Assembly: GCF_902459505.1 (NCBI RefSeq)
Contig: NC_047088.1
Coordinates: 11,110,556-11,174,555 of the forward strand
Length of the DNA stretch: 64,000 nucleotides
Source of the DNA: Geotrypetes seraphini
Taxonomy: Eukaryota; Chordata; Amphibia; Gymnophiona; Dermophiidae
Direction of reading: 5' to 3'
Shown: positions 54,617 through 64,000 of the stretch, piece by piece
Layout: every line of letters begins with the position of its first letter
Position numbering within the stretch: position 1 is the first letter of the stretch
The notes under the pieces: generated by a model
The model's database searches: none
What the model saw: only the letters and a program-made list of their open reading frames with translations
What the model was told of the DNA's origin: nothing
Translations under genes and position numbers: made by a program

Positions 54617-55432
54617 TATAGACTTCGTCAAACCCACTCTCTTTCACAATTTCTCTGCCCTAAATCTCTCAACATTCTTATTCACTCTTTGGTGATTTCT
54701 AAAATCGATTATTGTAACGCCCTTTTTAAGGGAATCGCTCAAAGTGAAATTAGACGATTACAAATTATACAAAATACCTCCATTAAACTTATAACAAAAA
54801 CCAGGAAATTTGATCATGTAACTCCCCTTCTTAGTTAGGCGCACTGGCTACCCGTATCTCACCGGATAACCTACAAATTATGCTTACTTACTTACAAATC
54901 CCTACTTTATAAAACCCCAGCATTTATTTTTAAATGATTAATTCCTTCTACTTCTAACCGAACGTTACGATCGAATGAACGGCACTTGTTGACGATTCCA
55001 TCCCTTTAGATCATTAATACAAGACGACAATTTATTTTCTCTGTTACGGCCCCTCAAGTCTGGAACTCTCTTCCTATCTATTTGAGAGAAGAGCGCAACC
55101 TTGATAAATTTAAGAGAAATTTAAAAACTTTTCTTTTCAAAGATGCTTTCGATAATTAATTATTTCCTTTTGATTTACTCTGTTTGTTGATTAAGATTAT
55201 GGAATATTTATATCCCCTGCCTTATGTTCTTTCTTGATTGTTCTGCTCTTTTAAACATTTTGTAGTTCACTCCCCTTTCCCCTTTATTTACTTGTTTGTT
55301 AATAGTCCTTTTTGGACTTAATTTTTTTGTTAAGTATTGTATTACTCCCTTAATACTGTGATTTTATTACTATGTTCATCGCTTTGACATATGATTAAGC
55401 GATTAATCAAAAACATTATTAAACTTGAAACT
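54617..55432 (+). mobile_element. L2-like LINE 3' end inserted in opposite orientation
   Basis: It encodes HSLVISKIDYCNALFKGIAQ, EIRRLQIIQNTSIKLITKTRKF and DHVTPLLS, then HWLPV-type residues after a stop. It ends with a tcaaaaacattattaaactt tail. It lies antisense inside a related LINE. Confidence 0.8.
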
Positions 55433-55795
55433 TCTGGGAGATTGCCAGATGGGCGATGTTACAATAATCGAGATGGCTTAGTATTAGGGATTGTACCAGA
55501 ATTCTGAATGATGAAGCATCAAAGTATGCTTTAATGGACCTAAGCTTCCAGAGAGTAAAAAAACCCTTTCTGATAAGGGAGTCCACTTGGTCTTTCATGG
55601 TTAAGCTTTGGTCCAGTATTACCCCCAGGACCTTCATTGTAGGTTGAATAGGGTAGCTGAGTTTGTTGATGCATAGTGATGTTTTAGTGACAAGTGGGTG
55701 TGGCGAGGCTACAAAGAATTTACTTTTTTCTGGATTGAGCTTCAGTCTAAATTCTGTCATCCATTGTTCCATCAGGTTTAGTACTTCTGTTGCCA

Positions 55796-57138
55796 AATTT
55801 GTCCTTAAATTTACAAGTTCAATTATGGGGTGGGAGGGAGGGTATTTTTATTGTTACATGTTGTATAAGGGTTGGAGTAAAGGACCATTACTCAGACTGG
55901 CAATGGGTCACGAGCGGAGTTCCGCAGGGGTCGGTGCTGGGACTGCTCCTGTTCAATATATTTATTGACGACCTGGAGGCAGGAACAAAATGTGAGCTTA
56001 TTAAATTTGCGGATGACACCAAACTATACAGCAGGGTCAAAAACATGGAGGACTGCGAAGATCTCCAAAAAGATTTGACAACGCTGGAAGAGTGGGCCAA
56101 AAAGTGGCAAATGAGCTTCAACATAGGGAAATGCAAGGTCCTGCATGTGGGGAAAAAGAACCCGATGTTCACTTACAAAATGGGGGGGATCACCGCTAGG
56201 GGTGAGCAACCTTGAAAGAGACCTGGGAGTGATGGTAGACACAACATTGAAGGCGTCGGCGCAGTGCGCCACAGCCTCAAGGAAAGCAAACAAAATGTTG
56301 GGTATCATTAAGAAGGGTTATCACGACCAGAACAAAGGAAGTCATCCTGCCACTGTATCGTGCAATGGTGCGCCCGCACCTTTTAGTACTGTGTCCAGTA
56401 CTGGTCGCCGTACCTCAAGAAGGACATGGCGGTACTTGAGAGAGTCCAGAGAAGAGCAACTAAGCTAATAAAGGGTATGGAGGACCTCTCATATACTGAC
56501 AGACTGAAAAAGCTGGGGCTTTTCTCCCTGGAAAAGCGGAGACTTAGAGGAGACATGATAGAAACCTTCAAGATCATGAAGGGCATAGAAAAAGTAGACA
56601 GGGACAGATTTTTCAAATTATGGGAGACCACAAGTACAAGGGGGCACTCAGAGAAATTGAAAGGGGAAAGGTTTAGAACAAACGCCAGGAAGTTCTTTTT
56701 CACCCAAAGGGTGGTGGAAACATGGAACGCGCTACCGGAGGATGTGATAAGCAGGAGCACGCTACAGGGCTTCAAAGAAGGTTTGGATAGGTACCTGGAG
56801 TTCAAAGGGATTGAGGGGTACAGATAGGAGTACAGCTAGGCTATAGGGATAGGATTAGAGGATTAGAGGTAAGTTATAAAATTAGTCAAGGACCACTGTT
56901 CAGGCAAGTAGGCCTGATGGGCCGCCGCGGAAGCGGACCGCTGGGCAAGATGGACCTCTGGTCTGCCTCAGCGGAGGCAACTTCTTATGTTCTTATAGAT
57001 AAGGGTGGTGGAGGGGGGGAGATAAGAGAATATTATATGTATCATTGTTGATTATTAAGTGATATATTTATGGTTATTTGTATGGTTATGTTATCACACT
57101 TATTATATGTTTAAAAATGAATAAAGATTTTTAAAAAA
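55796..57138 (+). mobile_element. L1-like 3' UTR insertion with 16-bp target duplication
   Basis: The exact 16-bp repeat agtacttctgttgcca lies at 55780-55795 and 57139-57154. The insertion ends aatgaataaagatttttaaa with an A-rich tail, as in L1-type retrotransposition. Only a short 3' UTR remains, itself split by a CR1 copy (about 55875-56997). Confidence 0.8.
55875..56997 (+). mobile_element. CR1-type LINE, RT core to 3' tail
   Basis: Frames encode VTSGVPQGSVLGLLLFNIFIDD, IKFADDTKLYSRV with the catalytic Asp pair, LEEWAKKWQMSFNIGKCKVL, GERDLGV-like LERDLGVMVDTTL, RVQRRATKLIKGMEDL, LGLFSLEKRRLRGDMIETFK and TWNALPEDVISRSTLQGFKE. It then reaches tggtctgcctcagcggaggc and the cttatgttcttat tail. 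The frame shifts twice, so it is broken. It is 5' truncated before the RT fingers. Confidence 0.92.
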
Positions 57139-57190
57139 AGTACTTCTGTTGCCATAGGGGTAGCTTCAGAGAGAGAAGGTAGGCCAACAT

Positions 57191-57700
57191 TAGCGCAGGA
57201 ACCTTATAGAGAGGCACATCGGAGCAGCGTACAGGGCCCCCCTGAACTTTTTGGGCCCGAGGCACATGCCTACCCTTTAATCCAGCCCTGCCCATAAATA
57301 TTTTTGTCAGTTAAAGGTACAACATCATGTCTTCTGACTCAGCCTGAGCTTCCGAGGTCACAGAAAACAGCCTCACGACCTCTGAATCTTTATCATTTTA
57401 TGAATGCAAAGAGCAAAAAGTAGCATGTGAAAAAATATAAATAATCTTATTGAAGTAGCAGTTAAAACATTTTTCTTCTGGCTGTAGCAAGAAATTCATG
57501 AGATTTCTTTCATTCTTTCATATTTGAAGTGGTCCACACAGTGACTACTTTCAGGGGTGAGAGAGCTTTGGAAAGAGGTTCTGTTTATTATTGATCCAGG
57601 ATCAGATGTCTTTGTGTTATTGAAGCTGGGAAATTAGCATCATCTTTCGTTCATTATTTTCCTGGTCACATGTCGGCTTTATGAATGGGAGCTGTGGGCT
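57191..57700. other. Unassigned stretch
   Basis: No gene or clear family recognised. Confidence 0.4.
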
Positions 57701-57704
57701 TAGC

Positions 57705-57775
57705 TTTGGTGAGGTTGGCGCTTAGGCACTGGCGGAATGAGGCATTATGACATCACAATAGCAGCTCTTCACGTG
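57705..57775 (+). repeat. Isolated CRE-like module
   Basis: The sequence gaggttggcgcttaggcact and gaatgaggcattatgacatc is the core of the module that is tandemly repeated elsewhere. Here it stands alone next to an L2-like tail. Confidence 0.75.
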
Positions 57776-57912
57776 TCGTTGAATAATAATTTCATTTTTA
57801 TATACCGCCCTACCACATAGTTCTAGGCGGTTCACATACAATGCTAAAATTATACAATCAATGAATAAAAATACAATGTTCTAAAAAACTGTGATAAAAT
57901 TATACAATAGAT

Positions 57913-58090
57913 CAGGGTAGGGAACTCCGGTCCTCGAGGGCCGCAATCCAGTCGGGTTTTCAGGATTTCCCCAATGAATATGCATTGAAAGCAGTGCATG
58001 CAAATACGTAGATCTCATGCAGATTCATTGAGGAAATCCTGAAAACCCGACTGGAATATAGCTCTCAAGGACCGGAGTTCCCTACCCCTG
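57913..58090. mobile_element. Palindromic hAT MITE (subfamily B)
   Basis: The ends CAGGGTAGGGAACTCC and ggagttccctacccctg are flanked by an exact 8-bp caatagat at 57905-57912 and 58091-58098. The core ccccaatgaatatgcattga is shared with 58491. Confidence 0.92.
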
Positions 58091-58490
58091 CAATAGATGA
58101 ATGATATGTAATTTACTAAAATACAATAAAATTTCTCAGGAATATACAAGCTATAAGATCATTATGCAAATTTCCAATCAATATTCTGGAACATCAGTTT
58201 ACAAATTTGTCAAATAAATCAGTTTTTAGTAGTTTCCTAAAGGACATATATGAGTGGGCCTGAGAAATAATAGTGCTTAGCCATAAATCCATTTTACCTG
58301 GCTGAAAACTGAGCAATTTATCGAAAATCTCTTATAGCGACAAGGCTTAATAATCGGGAAAACAAATAAATATTGCCCTCGGGTAATTCTATTAGGTTTG
58401 TATCATTCAAAGCATAAAGACAAGTTAATAGGAGCCATGCCAAACAGTATTTTAAAACAGGTGCAACCAAACTTAAACAATACTTTAGCC

Positions 58491-58665
58491 CAGGGGTGTC
58501 CAATGTCGGTCCTCGAGGGCCGCAATCCAGTCGGGTTTTCAGGATTTCCCCAATGAATATGCATTGAAAGCAGTGTATGCAAATAGATCTCATGCATATT
58601 CATTGGGGAAATCCTGAAAACCCGACTGGACTGCGGCCCTCGAGGACCGACATTGGACACCCCTC
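58491..58665. mobile_element. Palindromic hAT MITE (subfamily B)
   Basis: It starts CAGGGGTGTCCAATG and ends with the inverse. The flanks ctttagcc (58483-58490) and ctctagcc (58666-58673) match at 7 of 8 bases. It interrupts an L2-like coding frame. Confidence 0.9.
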
Positions 58666-58960
58666 CTCTAGCCTCAAAAGGCAACCAATGCAACCGTCGG
58701 ACCTCCTTGTTCTGTATAAGTCTCAGTCTCTTTTGAAGCTTTTTATGAGGTCTCACATATATTATATTACAATAATCCAGAATGGACAGAATGGATGATT
58801 GTACCAGTAATCTAAATGATGCACTATCAAAAATACTTTTTATCGTCCGAAGTTTCCACAAGATTGTGTAGCATTTTTTTACTAGTAAATTTGTGTGATC
58901 TTCCAGAGTTAAATGGCGGTTCAGTATAACACCCAAAATTATGATCGAAGCGGAAATTTA

Positions 58961-59790
58961 AAAAGTTTGACCATTCAGATGTAGTTCTTTTTCATTTATA
59001 TTATCTGAAAGACTAGCCAGAAAAAATTTTGATTTTTCCGGATTCCATTTAAGTTTTGCCCTTTTTGTCCCGCCAGGGATCTGTAGGAAGCCTCAAACAT
59101 TTGAAGCTTTTACCCCCCTCCCTCTCACACCTTACCACTGAGCATGCTCTATGGAACTTTTGTCAGTCTTTAAGCAGTCAGGAACATCTGTAGAGGATAA
59201 GAACAAGAGATAGCGAGGAACGGGGAACTCCCCGACAAGCAAATTAATTCTGCTCATATAGACAAATGCAACAACAATGCAAAACAAAAAAAAAACAACA
59301 GGTTATGAAACATTGAAAACCCGAACGACAAAACAGTGCTAAAGGGAGACACAGCCGGCACTGTCAGAAGGAGCATCTGAACTAGGGGAACCCCCCCAAG
59401 TTAAGTGCTAAACCCAATCAGATGTCACTCTTATAAAGGCTGGTCAGAAAGAGAAATCCAGCTTACCAGTACCTGTAAGGCAGACAATTAGCGAATCAGA
59501 AGACAAAGGGCAGGTTACCAGAGACTGAAATTCTTCAAACTAAGGGGGAGGGGAGAGGGAGGGATCAATGTGGGCTACTGTTAAGATGTGTTATTTTACC
59601 ACTAACTGGTCCCATTTTATTCAGAGAGACCTAGTTACTAATAAATGGGGTTAACAAGAGCATAACATGTCTTAACGGTAGCTCCCTTACAGGTTTTGGT
59701 TTGTAGAGTGTGCCATTTATACATGGAAGTGGTGAAATCATTGCTTCCATGTGGAAGTTGCTGGGGCCATGCTGTTCATTGTTTAACACG
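58961..59790. other. Unassigned stretch
   Basis: The first 100 bp may still be the L2-like LINE. The rest has no recognised gene. The A-run at 59286-59296 is simple sequence. Confidence 0.4.
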
Positions 59791-59875
59791 TATACAGTAG
59801 AGCCTTGGATTGCAAGTGTTTTTGCAAGACAAGCGAAACATTTAATTAAATTTTAACTTGACATACAAGTAAGGT

Positions 59876-60085
59876 CATAGAAACATAGAACAAGATGGCA
59901 GAAAAGGGCCACGGCCCATCTAGTCTGCCCACACTAATGGCCCACCCCCTAACTACCTCAATGAAGAGATCCCACATGCCAATCCCATCTTTTCTTAAAA
60001 TCTGGCACGCTGCTTGCCTCAATTGCCTGTTGTGGAAGATTATTCCAGCGATCAACCACCCTTTCGGTGAAGAAATATTTTCTGG
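59876..60085 (-). mobile_element. CR1-type LINE 3' fragment
   Basis: The inverted tail tcatagaaacatagaacaag and gcagaaaagggccacggccc are followed by the ERVVD-type C-terminal codons. It is nested in the Tigger-like element. Confidence 0.9.
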
Positions 60086-60170
60086 TGTATGTACTTGCAA
60101 TACAAGTACATACAGTATACACACATCACAACTGAGCCGATGGTTCTTCTCTCTCTGACGCTGCAGGAGT

Positions 60171-60561
60171 ATAGTGATATGATCGAAACATTCAAGGTAC
60201 TGAAGAGAATAGACTTAGTAGATAAAGACAGGTTGTTCACCCTCTCCAAGGTAGGGAGAACAAGAGGGCACTCTCTAAAGTTGAAAGGGGATAGATTCTG
60301 TACAAACATAAGGAAGTTCTTCTTCACCCAGAAAGTGGTGGAAAACGAGAACGCTCTTCCGGCGGCTGTTATAGGGGAAAACACCCTCCAGGGATTCAAG
60401 ACAAGGTTAGATAAGTTCCTACTGAACCAGAACGTACGCAGGTATGGCTAATCTCAGTTAGGACACTGGTCTTCGAGCAAAGGGCCGCCGCGTGAGCAGA
60501 TTACTGGGCACGATGGACCACTGGTCTGACCCAGCAGTAGCAATTTTTATGTTCTTATGTG
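60171..60561 (+). mobile_element. CR1-type LINE 3' end
   Basis: The frame 60089-60451 contains DMIETFKVLKRIDLVDKDRL, RTRGHSLKLKGDRFCTNIRK, FFTQKVVENENALPAAVIGE and NTLQGFKTRLDKFLLNQNVR. The ggtctgacccagcag box and ttatgttcttatg tail follow. It is the opposite orientation to its neighbour at 59876. Confidence 0.92.
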
Positions 60562-60792
60562 ACTGTTCTAAATGAGCGAGGTCTTGCAATACAAGTACAT
60601 ACGGTATATACGCGTCACATCTTCACAACTGAGCCGATGGTCTTCTCTCTCTGACGCTGCGGGAGTGTTGTGACTGTTCTAAACGAGCGAGATTTTTTGC
60701 AATACAAGTACATATAGTATTTTGTATTCAAGTTTTGGATTACAAGCATGTTTTCGGAACGAATTATGCTCATAAACCAAGGTTTTACTGTA

Positions 60793-61174
60793 TTTATATA
60801 ATGGCTGCTCTCACTGAACCTGACGGCAAATACTCATATATGTGCAACCTCAGTCCTTCTACAATCAAGGCTTGAAGGTTGTGCCCATTCATACTCCGAT
60901 TCTTCCCTCTCTCTTTAAATAATGACATGGAGATGGTTTCCCGGAGTTATCCGCAGGGATGGGAACGGTGATGAATTTTGTCACCTTGTCATTCATTCAG
61001 TCTGTGACAGTGCTATGATTAGAATGGAGACACAAGCCGATGCCAAGTGTCAGACAGGGTCAATGGCTATAGCTCTGCTGCAGAGGTGTAAATATGCCAG
61101 AGCAACTGATCCCGAGTCAAATCAACCCCAATGGCAGAGCATTAGAAAGATTGATCCAGATTCCTACAATCATT
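60793..61174. other. Unassigned stretch
   Basis: A 115-codon plus frame (60922-61269) has no recognised motif and runs into a LINE tail. No gene is called. Confidence 0.4.
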
Positions 61175-61800
61175 ACGTTATATTACATTTGTGGTTTCTA
61201 TTCCGCCTGTGCCTTGCGGTTCTAAGCGGATTACAGTTAAAAGAGATCAGGGCATTACCGAGAGAATAACATAACAACAATCAAGTAAATTACATGCTGT
61301 GGTATAGAAATACAGGTATAAGAAATCTGGATTTCTCGATAGAATAACTCGACAGGGATCAAGTAGATTACAAGGTTCAGTGGGGAAAATAGTATAGGCA
61401 ACTGAAGAAAGGTACCTAACTTTGAAGGAATCAGTTAAATGGATACCTAAGGGAGATGCTTATTTAGGAGAAGGTTAAATGGATACCTTTAGGAGATGCA
61501 TATTTAGGAGTCTGGATATTTTTGGTAAGTAAGGTTCGAGGGGATGACTAGAGTGTTATTTGCTGGGAGGAGTTCATGTGCGATTGGAGAGGAGAATATT
61601 AAGTAAGGACGTGTTTTTTGAAAAGGAATGTTTTGATTTCTTTTCGAAATATTTTGATGTCTGTTGTGTTGATCATCAGTTTGGTGATGGTGGGGTCAAT
61701 TTTCGCTGCCTGTGTTGCTACAGACCTATGACAGAGGGAGATAAAGTAACTTGTTAGAGGCACAGTGTCAAAAAAAAAAAAATCCTCAAATATCACCCAA
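61175..61800 (-). mobile_element. L2-like LINE 3' end
   Basis: The tail gtttctattccgcctgtgcc and the minus-strand C-terminus AAKIDPTITKLMINTTDIKIF…EIKTFLFKKH correspond to 43853-44680. Most of the ORF is missing. Confidence 0.75.
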
Positions 61801-62308
61801 GGCATCCAGTTGGGACATTTATGGGTGTTACTTCCGTAGCAAATTGCTTAGGAATTTTGTTCGAGAACTGATCTGCTTTAAAATCTAAACATCCTTTCTA
61901 TTATTTTATAGAATCTGAAATTGTGATTACATCTATCTGCCTGTTTCTTCACGCAAAAACAGTTATTTATTTTCCTAAGAATGACGGCCCTTTCCATTGT
62001 GTTCTCTCACAGTCTGTGCTTCAAATTTCATTCAGCTGCTTAAGCAGAATGGATTCCGGGGTTCCAACTGACTGACTGATTTGCGTTCTAACAATAACTT
62101 TCCAAGCAAAGTATAAGAAAAATTGGGATGATTATTATTATGCTTGGTGAAGCTGAAAAATTCTATTTTGTCGTTCCACAGATGCAGCCCTGAAAAAGTT
62201 TAAAGTCTTTTATTTCTCTCCAACAAAAGTTAAGCAAGAGCCCCTGAAAGAAGGACGATTTCTGTAATGTGCAAAGAAGGCAGATATGTAATAGTATAAG
62301 GTAGGGCT
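61801..62308. other. Unassigned stretch
   Basis: No gene or repeat recognised. Confidence 0.4.
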
Positions 62309-62497
62309 GCCGAAGTCCGGTCCTCGAGATCTACTGGCAGGCCAGGTTTTCAGGATATCCACAATGAATATGCATGAGAGACATTTTCCTGTATTGCCTT
62401 CTTGGTATGCAAATCTCTCTCATGCATGTTCATTGTGGACTTCCTGAAAACCTGGCCTGCCAGTAGATCTCGAGGACCGGACTTGGGCAGCCCTGCA
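62309..62497. mobile_element. Palindromic hAT MITE (subfamily C)
   Basis: The ends agggctgccgaagtccggtc and gaccggacttgggcagccct pair. The arms continue through tctactggcaggccaggttt. The flanks are only weakly similar, so the 8-bp duplication is not proven. Confidence 0.8.
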
Positions 62498-62544
62498 TAG
62501 GGGACTAGTTTACCAGAGGCCACTACGAGGTAGGAGACATATGT

Positions 62545-63815
62545 GGGGGTGCTGAAAAGTCATAAGTCCAACCAAGAAGAGAATGACGTGGATACAGTTG
62601 CAAGATAGCATTCCGTTTCTGCAAATTGGCACTTAACGAAATAAGAGAACGCTCTTTTCAGCTCCAGTGGCAAAAGAACGCTCAGAATTTAGGAAGTTGG
62701 TTTCTTGGGCTGAAAACTTTTCAACACTCCCTTGTATGTAATAAAAGTGAGCCAAGTATAGGGCAATCAAGCTCTTGTGACGTCACTGATGAGGTTGGCT
62801 CTTATTGGTGGAATGAGGCTTTATGACATCACAGTATCAGCTCTGGTTACCGGAGACTGAAACTCTTCACACTTCCAGGGGATGCTAAAAGTTCTCAGCC
62901 CAACCAAGAAGAGAATGAGATGGATATGGTTCAATTAATGATTTGAAAAAAGGTCAAAACAGAGAATTTAGCTTCTGCAAATTGGCACATAAGGAAATAA
63001 GTGAACACTCTTTTCAGCTCCAGTGGCAAAAGAACACTCAGAATTTAGGAGATTGGTTGGTAGAGCTGTGAACTTTTCAACACCCCTCATATGTAATAAA
63101 AGTGAGCCAAGTATAGGAGAATCAAGCCATTGTGACATCACTGATGAGGTTGGCTCTTATTGGTGGAAAGAGGCATTATGACATCACAGTAGCAGCTCTG
63201 GTTACCAGAGACTGAAACTCTTCACAGTTCCAGGGGGTGCTGAAAAGTTCTCAGCCCAACCAAGAAGAGAATGAGATGGATGTGGTTCAATTAATGATTT
63301 GAAACAAGGTCAAAACAGAGAATTTAGCTTCTGCAAATTGGCACTTAAGGAAATAAGATCACATTCTTTTCAGCTCCAGTGGCAAAAGAACGCTCAGAAT
63401 TTAGGAAGTTGGTTTCTTGGGCTTAAAAATTTTCAACACCCCCTAGTATGTAATAAAAGTGAGCCAATTATAGGGCAATCAAGCTCTTGTGACATCACTA
63501 ATGAGGTTGGCTCTTATTGGTGAAATGAGGCATTGTGACATCACAGTAGCAGCTTTGGTTATCAGAGACTGAAACTCTTCACAGCTCCAGGGAGGTGCTG
63601 AAAAAATTCTCAGCCCAGCCAAGAAGAGAATGACGTGGATATGGTCCATTCAATGATCTGGAACAATGTCAAAACATTGAATTTTGTTTCTGTAAATTGG
63701 CACTTAAAGAAATAAGATCACACTCTTTTCAGCTCCAGTGGCAAAAGAACGCTCAGAATTTAGGAAGTTGGTTTCTTGGGCTGAAAACTTTTCAGCACCC
63801 CTCATAAAATAATGA
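62545..63815. repeat. About 350-bp satellite: mariner-like MITE plus module
   Basis: Four units (starts near 62545, 62875, 63232 and 63590) each contain a mariner-like MITE with inverted ends (ggtgctgaaaagttctcagc against a ttgggctgaaaacttttcaa inverse). Three also carry the gaggttggctcttattggtgg module and a cagagactgaaactcttcac joint. Unit divergence is about 5-10 percent by eye. Confidence 0.85.
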
Positions 63816-63956
63816 CAGCTTTCTGGATGTATTTTCCTTCTACTCTTGCCCTTTTTTCCTTTGCAGACTTCTCCAGTTTCTAAGAGGGATGACAATTCTT
63901 GCCTTGATACAGAGAAGCAGTCCTTTGGGCAATGGAATTTGAATATTTTAAGAATA

Positions 63957-64000
63957 GTAACATAGTAAATGACGGCAGATAAAGACCTGAATGGTCCATC
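63957..64000 (-). mobile_element. CR1-type LINE 3' tail, cut by the window edge
   Basis: The inverted tail agtaacatagtaaatgacgg and gataaagacctgaatggtcc are the mirror of the CR1 end at 14585-14645. The element continues beyond the window. Confidence 0.8.

Larger units (their letters stand above)
53779..57190 (-). mobile_element. L2-like LINE broken by three insertions
   Basis: Minus-strand L2-like sequence starts with a taataataataa-linked tail at 53779. It continues through 54295-54616, 55433-55795 (frame with LKLNPEKSKFFVAS, KVLGVILDQSLTMKDQVDSL, LRSIKAYFDASSFRILVQSL, ILSHLDYCNIAHL) and beyond 57139. Intervening segments are a CR1 (54019-54268), a plus-strand LINE (54617-55432) and an L1-like tail with CR1 (55796-57138). 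Confidence 0.8.
57779..58960 (-). mobile_element. L2-like LINE fragment with two nested MITEs
   Basis: The tail (taataatttcatttttatat) starts at 57783. The minus-strand frame 58403-58936 encodes MGVILNRHLTLEDHTNLLVK, LWKLRTIKSIFDSASFRLLV and QSSILSILDYCNIIYV, then enters a MITE. Two palindromic hAT MITEs (57913 and 58491) interrupt it. Confidence 0.85.
59795..60790. mobile_element. Tigger-like element with two nested CR1 pieces
   Basis: The ends CAGTAGAGCCTTGGATTGCA and its partner (ccaaggttttactg) are flanked by TA (59793-59794, 60791-60792). It is the same family as 48478-49614 in opposite orientation. It contains only about two units of the satellite (gagccgatggt.cttctctct at 60128 and 60630) separated by CR1 insertions. 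Confidence 0.88.

Overview
The window looks like intergenic or intronic DNA from a large, repeat-rich vertebrate genome. No host protein-coding gene, rRNA or true tRNA gene could be recognised. Nearly all long open frames are pieces of retrotransposons or readings through tandem repeats. The dominant repeats are CR1-type LINE fragments whose 3' ends carry short octamer tails of the TTCTTATG or TTTCTATG kind, L2-like LINEs, tRNA-derived SINEs and short palindromic hAT, Harbinger and Tigger MITEs. This mix suggests an amphibian or reptile, and a caecilian amphibian is my best guess (inference from the repeat repertoire, no search done).

Layout. 1-2.0 kb: one hAT element sitting in the last bases of another. 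3.1-5.1 kb: a near-perfect 2 kb palindrome made from the 3' end of a Penelope-like element (PLE) with a GIY-YIG endonuclease region in both arms, bounded by a 13-bp target duplication. 5.3-7.9 kb: a TA-flanked MITE and a 2 kb Harbinger-like element holding a Tigger-like MITE and a CR1. 8-12.3 kb: CR1, L2-like and hAT MITE pieces. 12.8-15 kb: a 105-bp satellite and two older PLE remnants. 15.9-18.4 kb: a CR1 with a 586-codon frame nested in another CR1. 19.5-22.6 kb: tandem and SINE-linked copies of an unnamed roughly 95-bp module. 24.5-25.3 kb: a probable LTR fossil. 26.3-26.8 kb: a second PLE foldback with hammerhead-ribozyme cores in both arms. 28.6-30.5 kb: a second Harbinger-like 2 kb element with an L1-like and a CR1 insertion. 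31.4-34.1 kb: an L1 3' end, CR1 and L2-like pieces and a clean solo LTR. 36.4-38.8 kb: an L1 ORF1-only element split by a 1.8 kb hAT. 39.3-40.5 kb: a 30-bp minisatellite inside a Tigger-like element. 42-46 kb: L2-like LINEs, a Helitron end and SINEs. 48.5-49.6 kb: a Tigger-like element with an internal 110/112-bp satellite. 51.2-53.5 kb: MITE, Helitron, a foldback insertion inside a tandem array, and a SINE. 53.8-57.2 kb: an L2-like LINE with three successive insertions. 57.7-60.8 kb: L2-like LINE with two MITEs, and a Tigger-like element with two CR1s. 62.5-63.8 kb: a 350-bp satellite.

The most interesting signal is the recurring PLE foldback architecture. Two insertions have long inverted arms, a short one-sided 5' extension and 13-bp target duplications, and four loci carry a hammerhead-like core beside or inside an inverted repeat. 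The second is the small module with paired TGACATCA motifs, found in at least five different repeat contexts.
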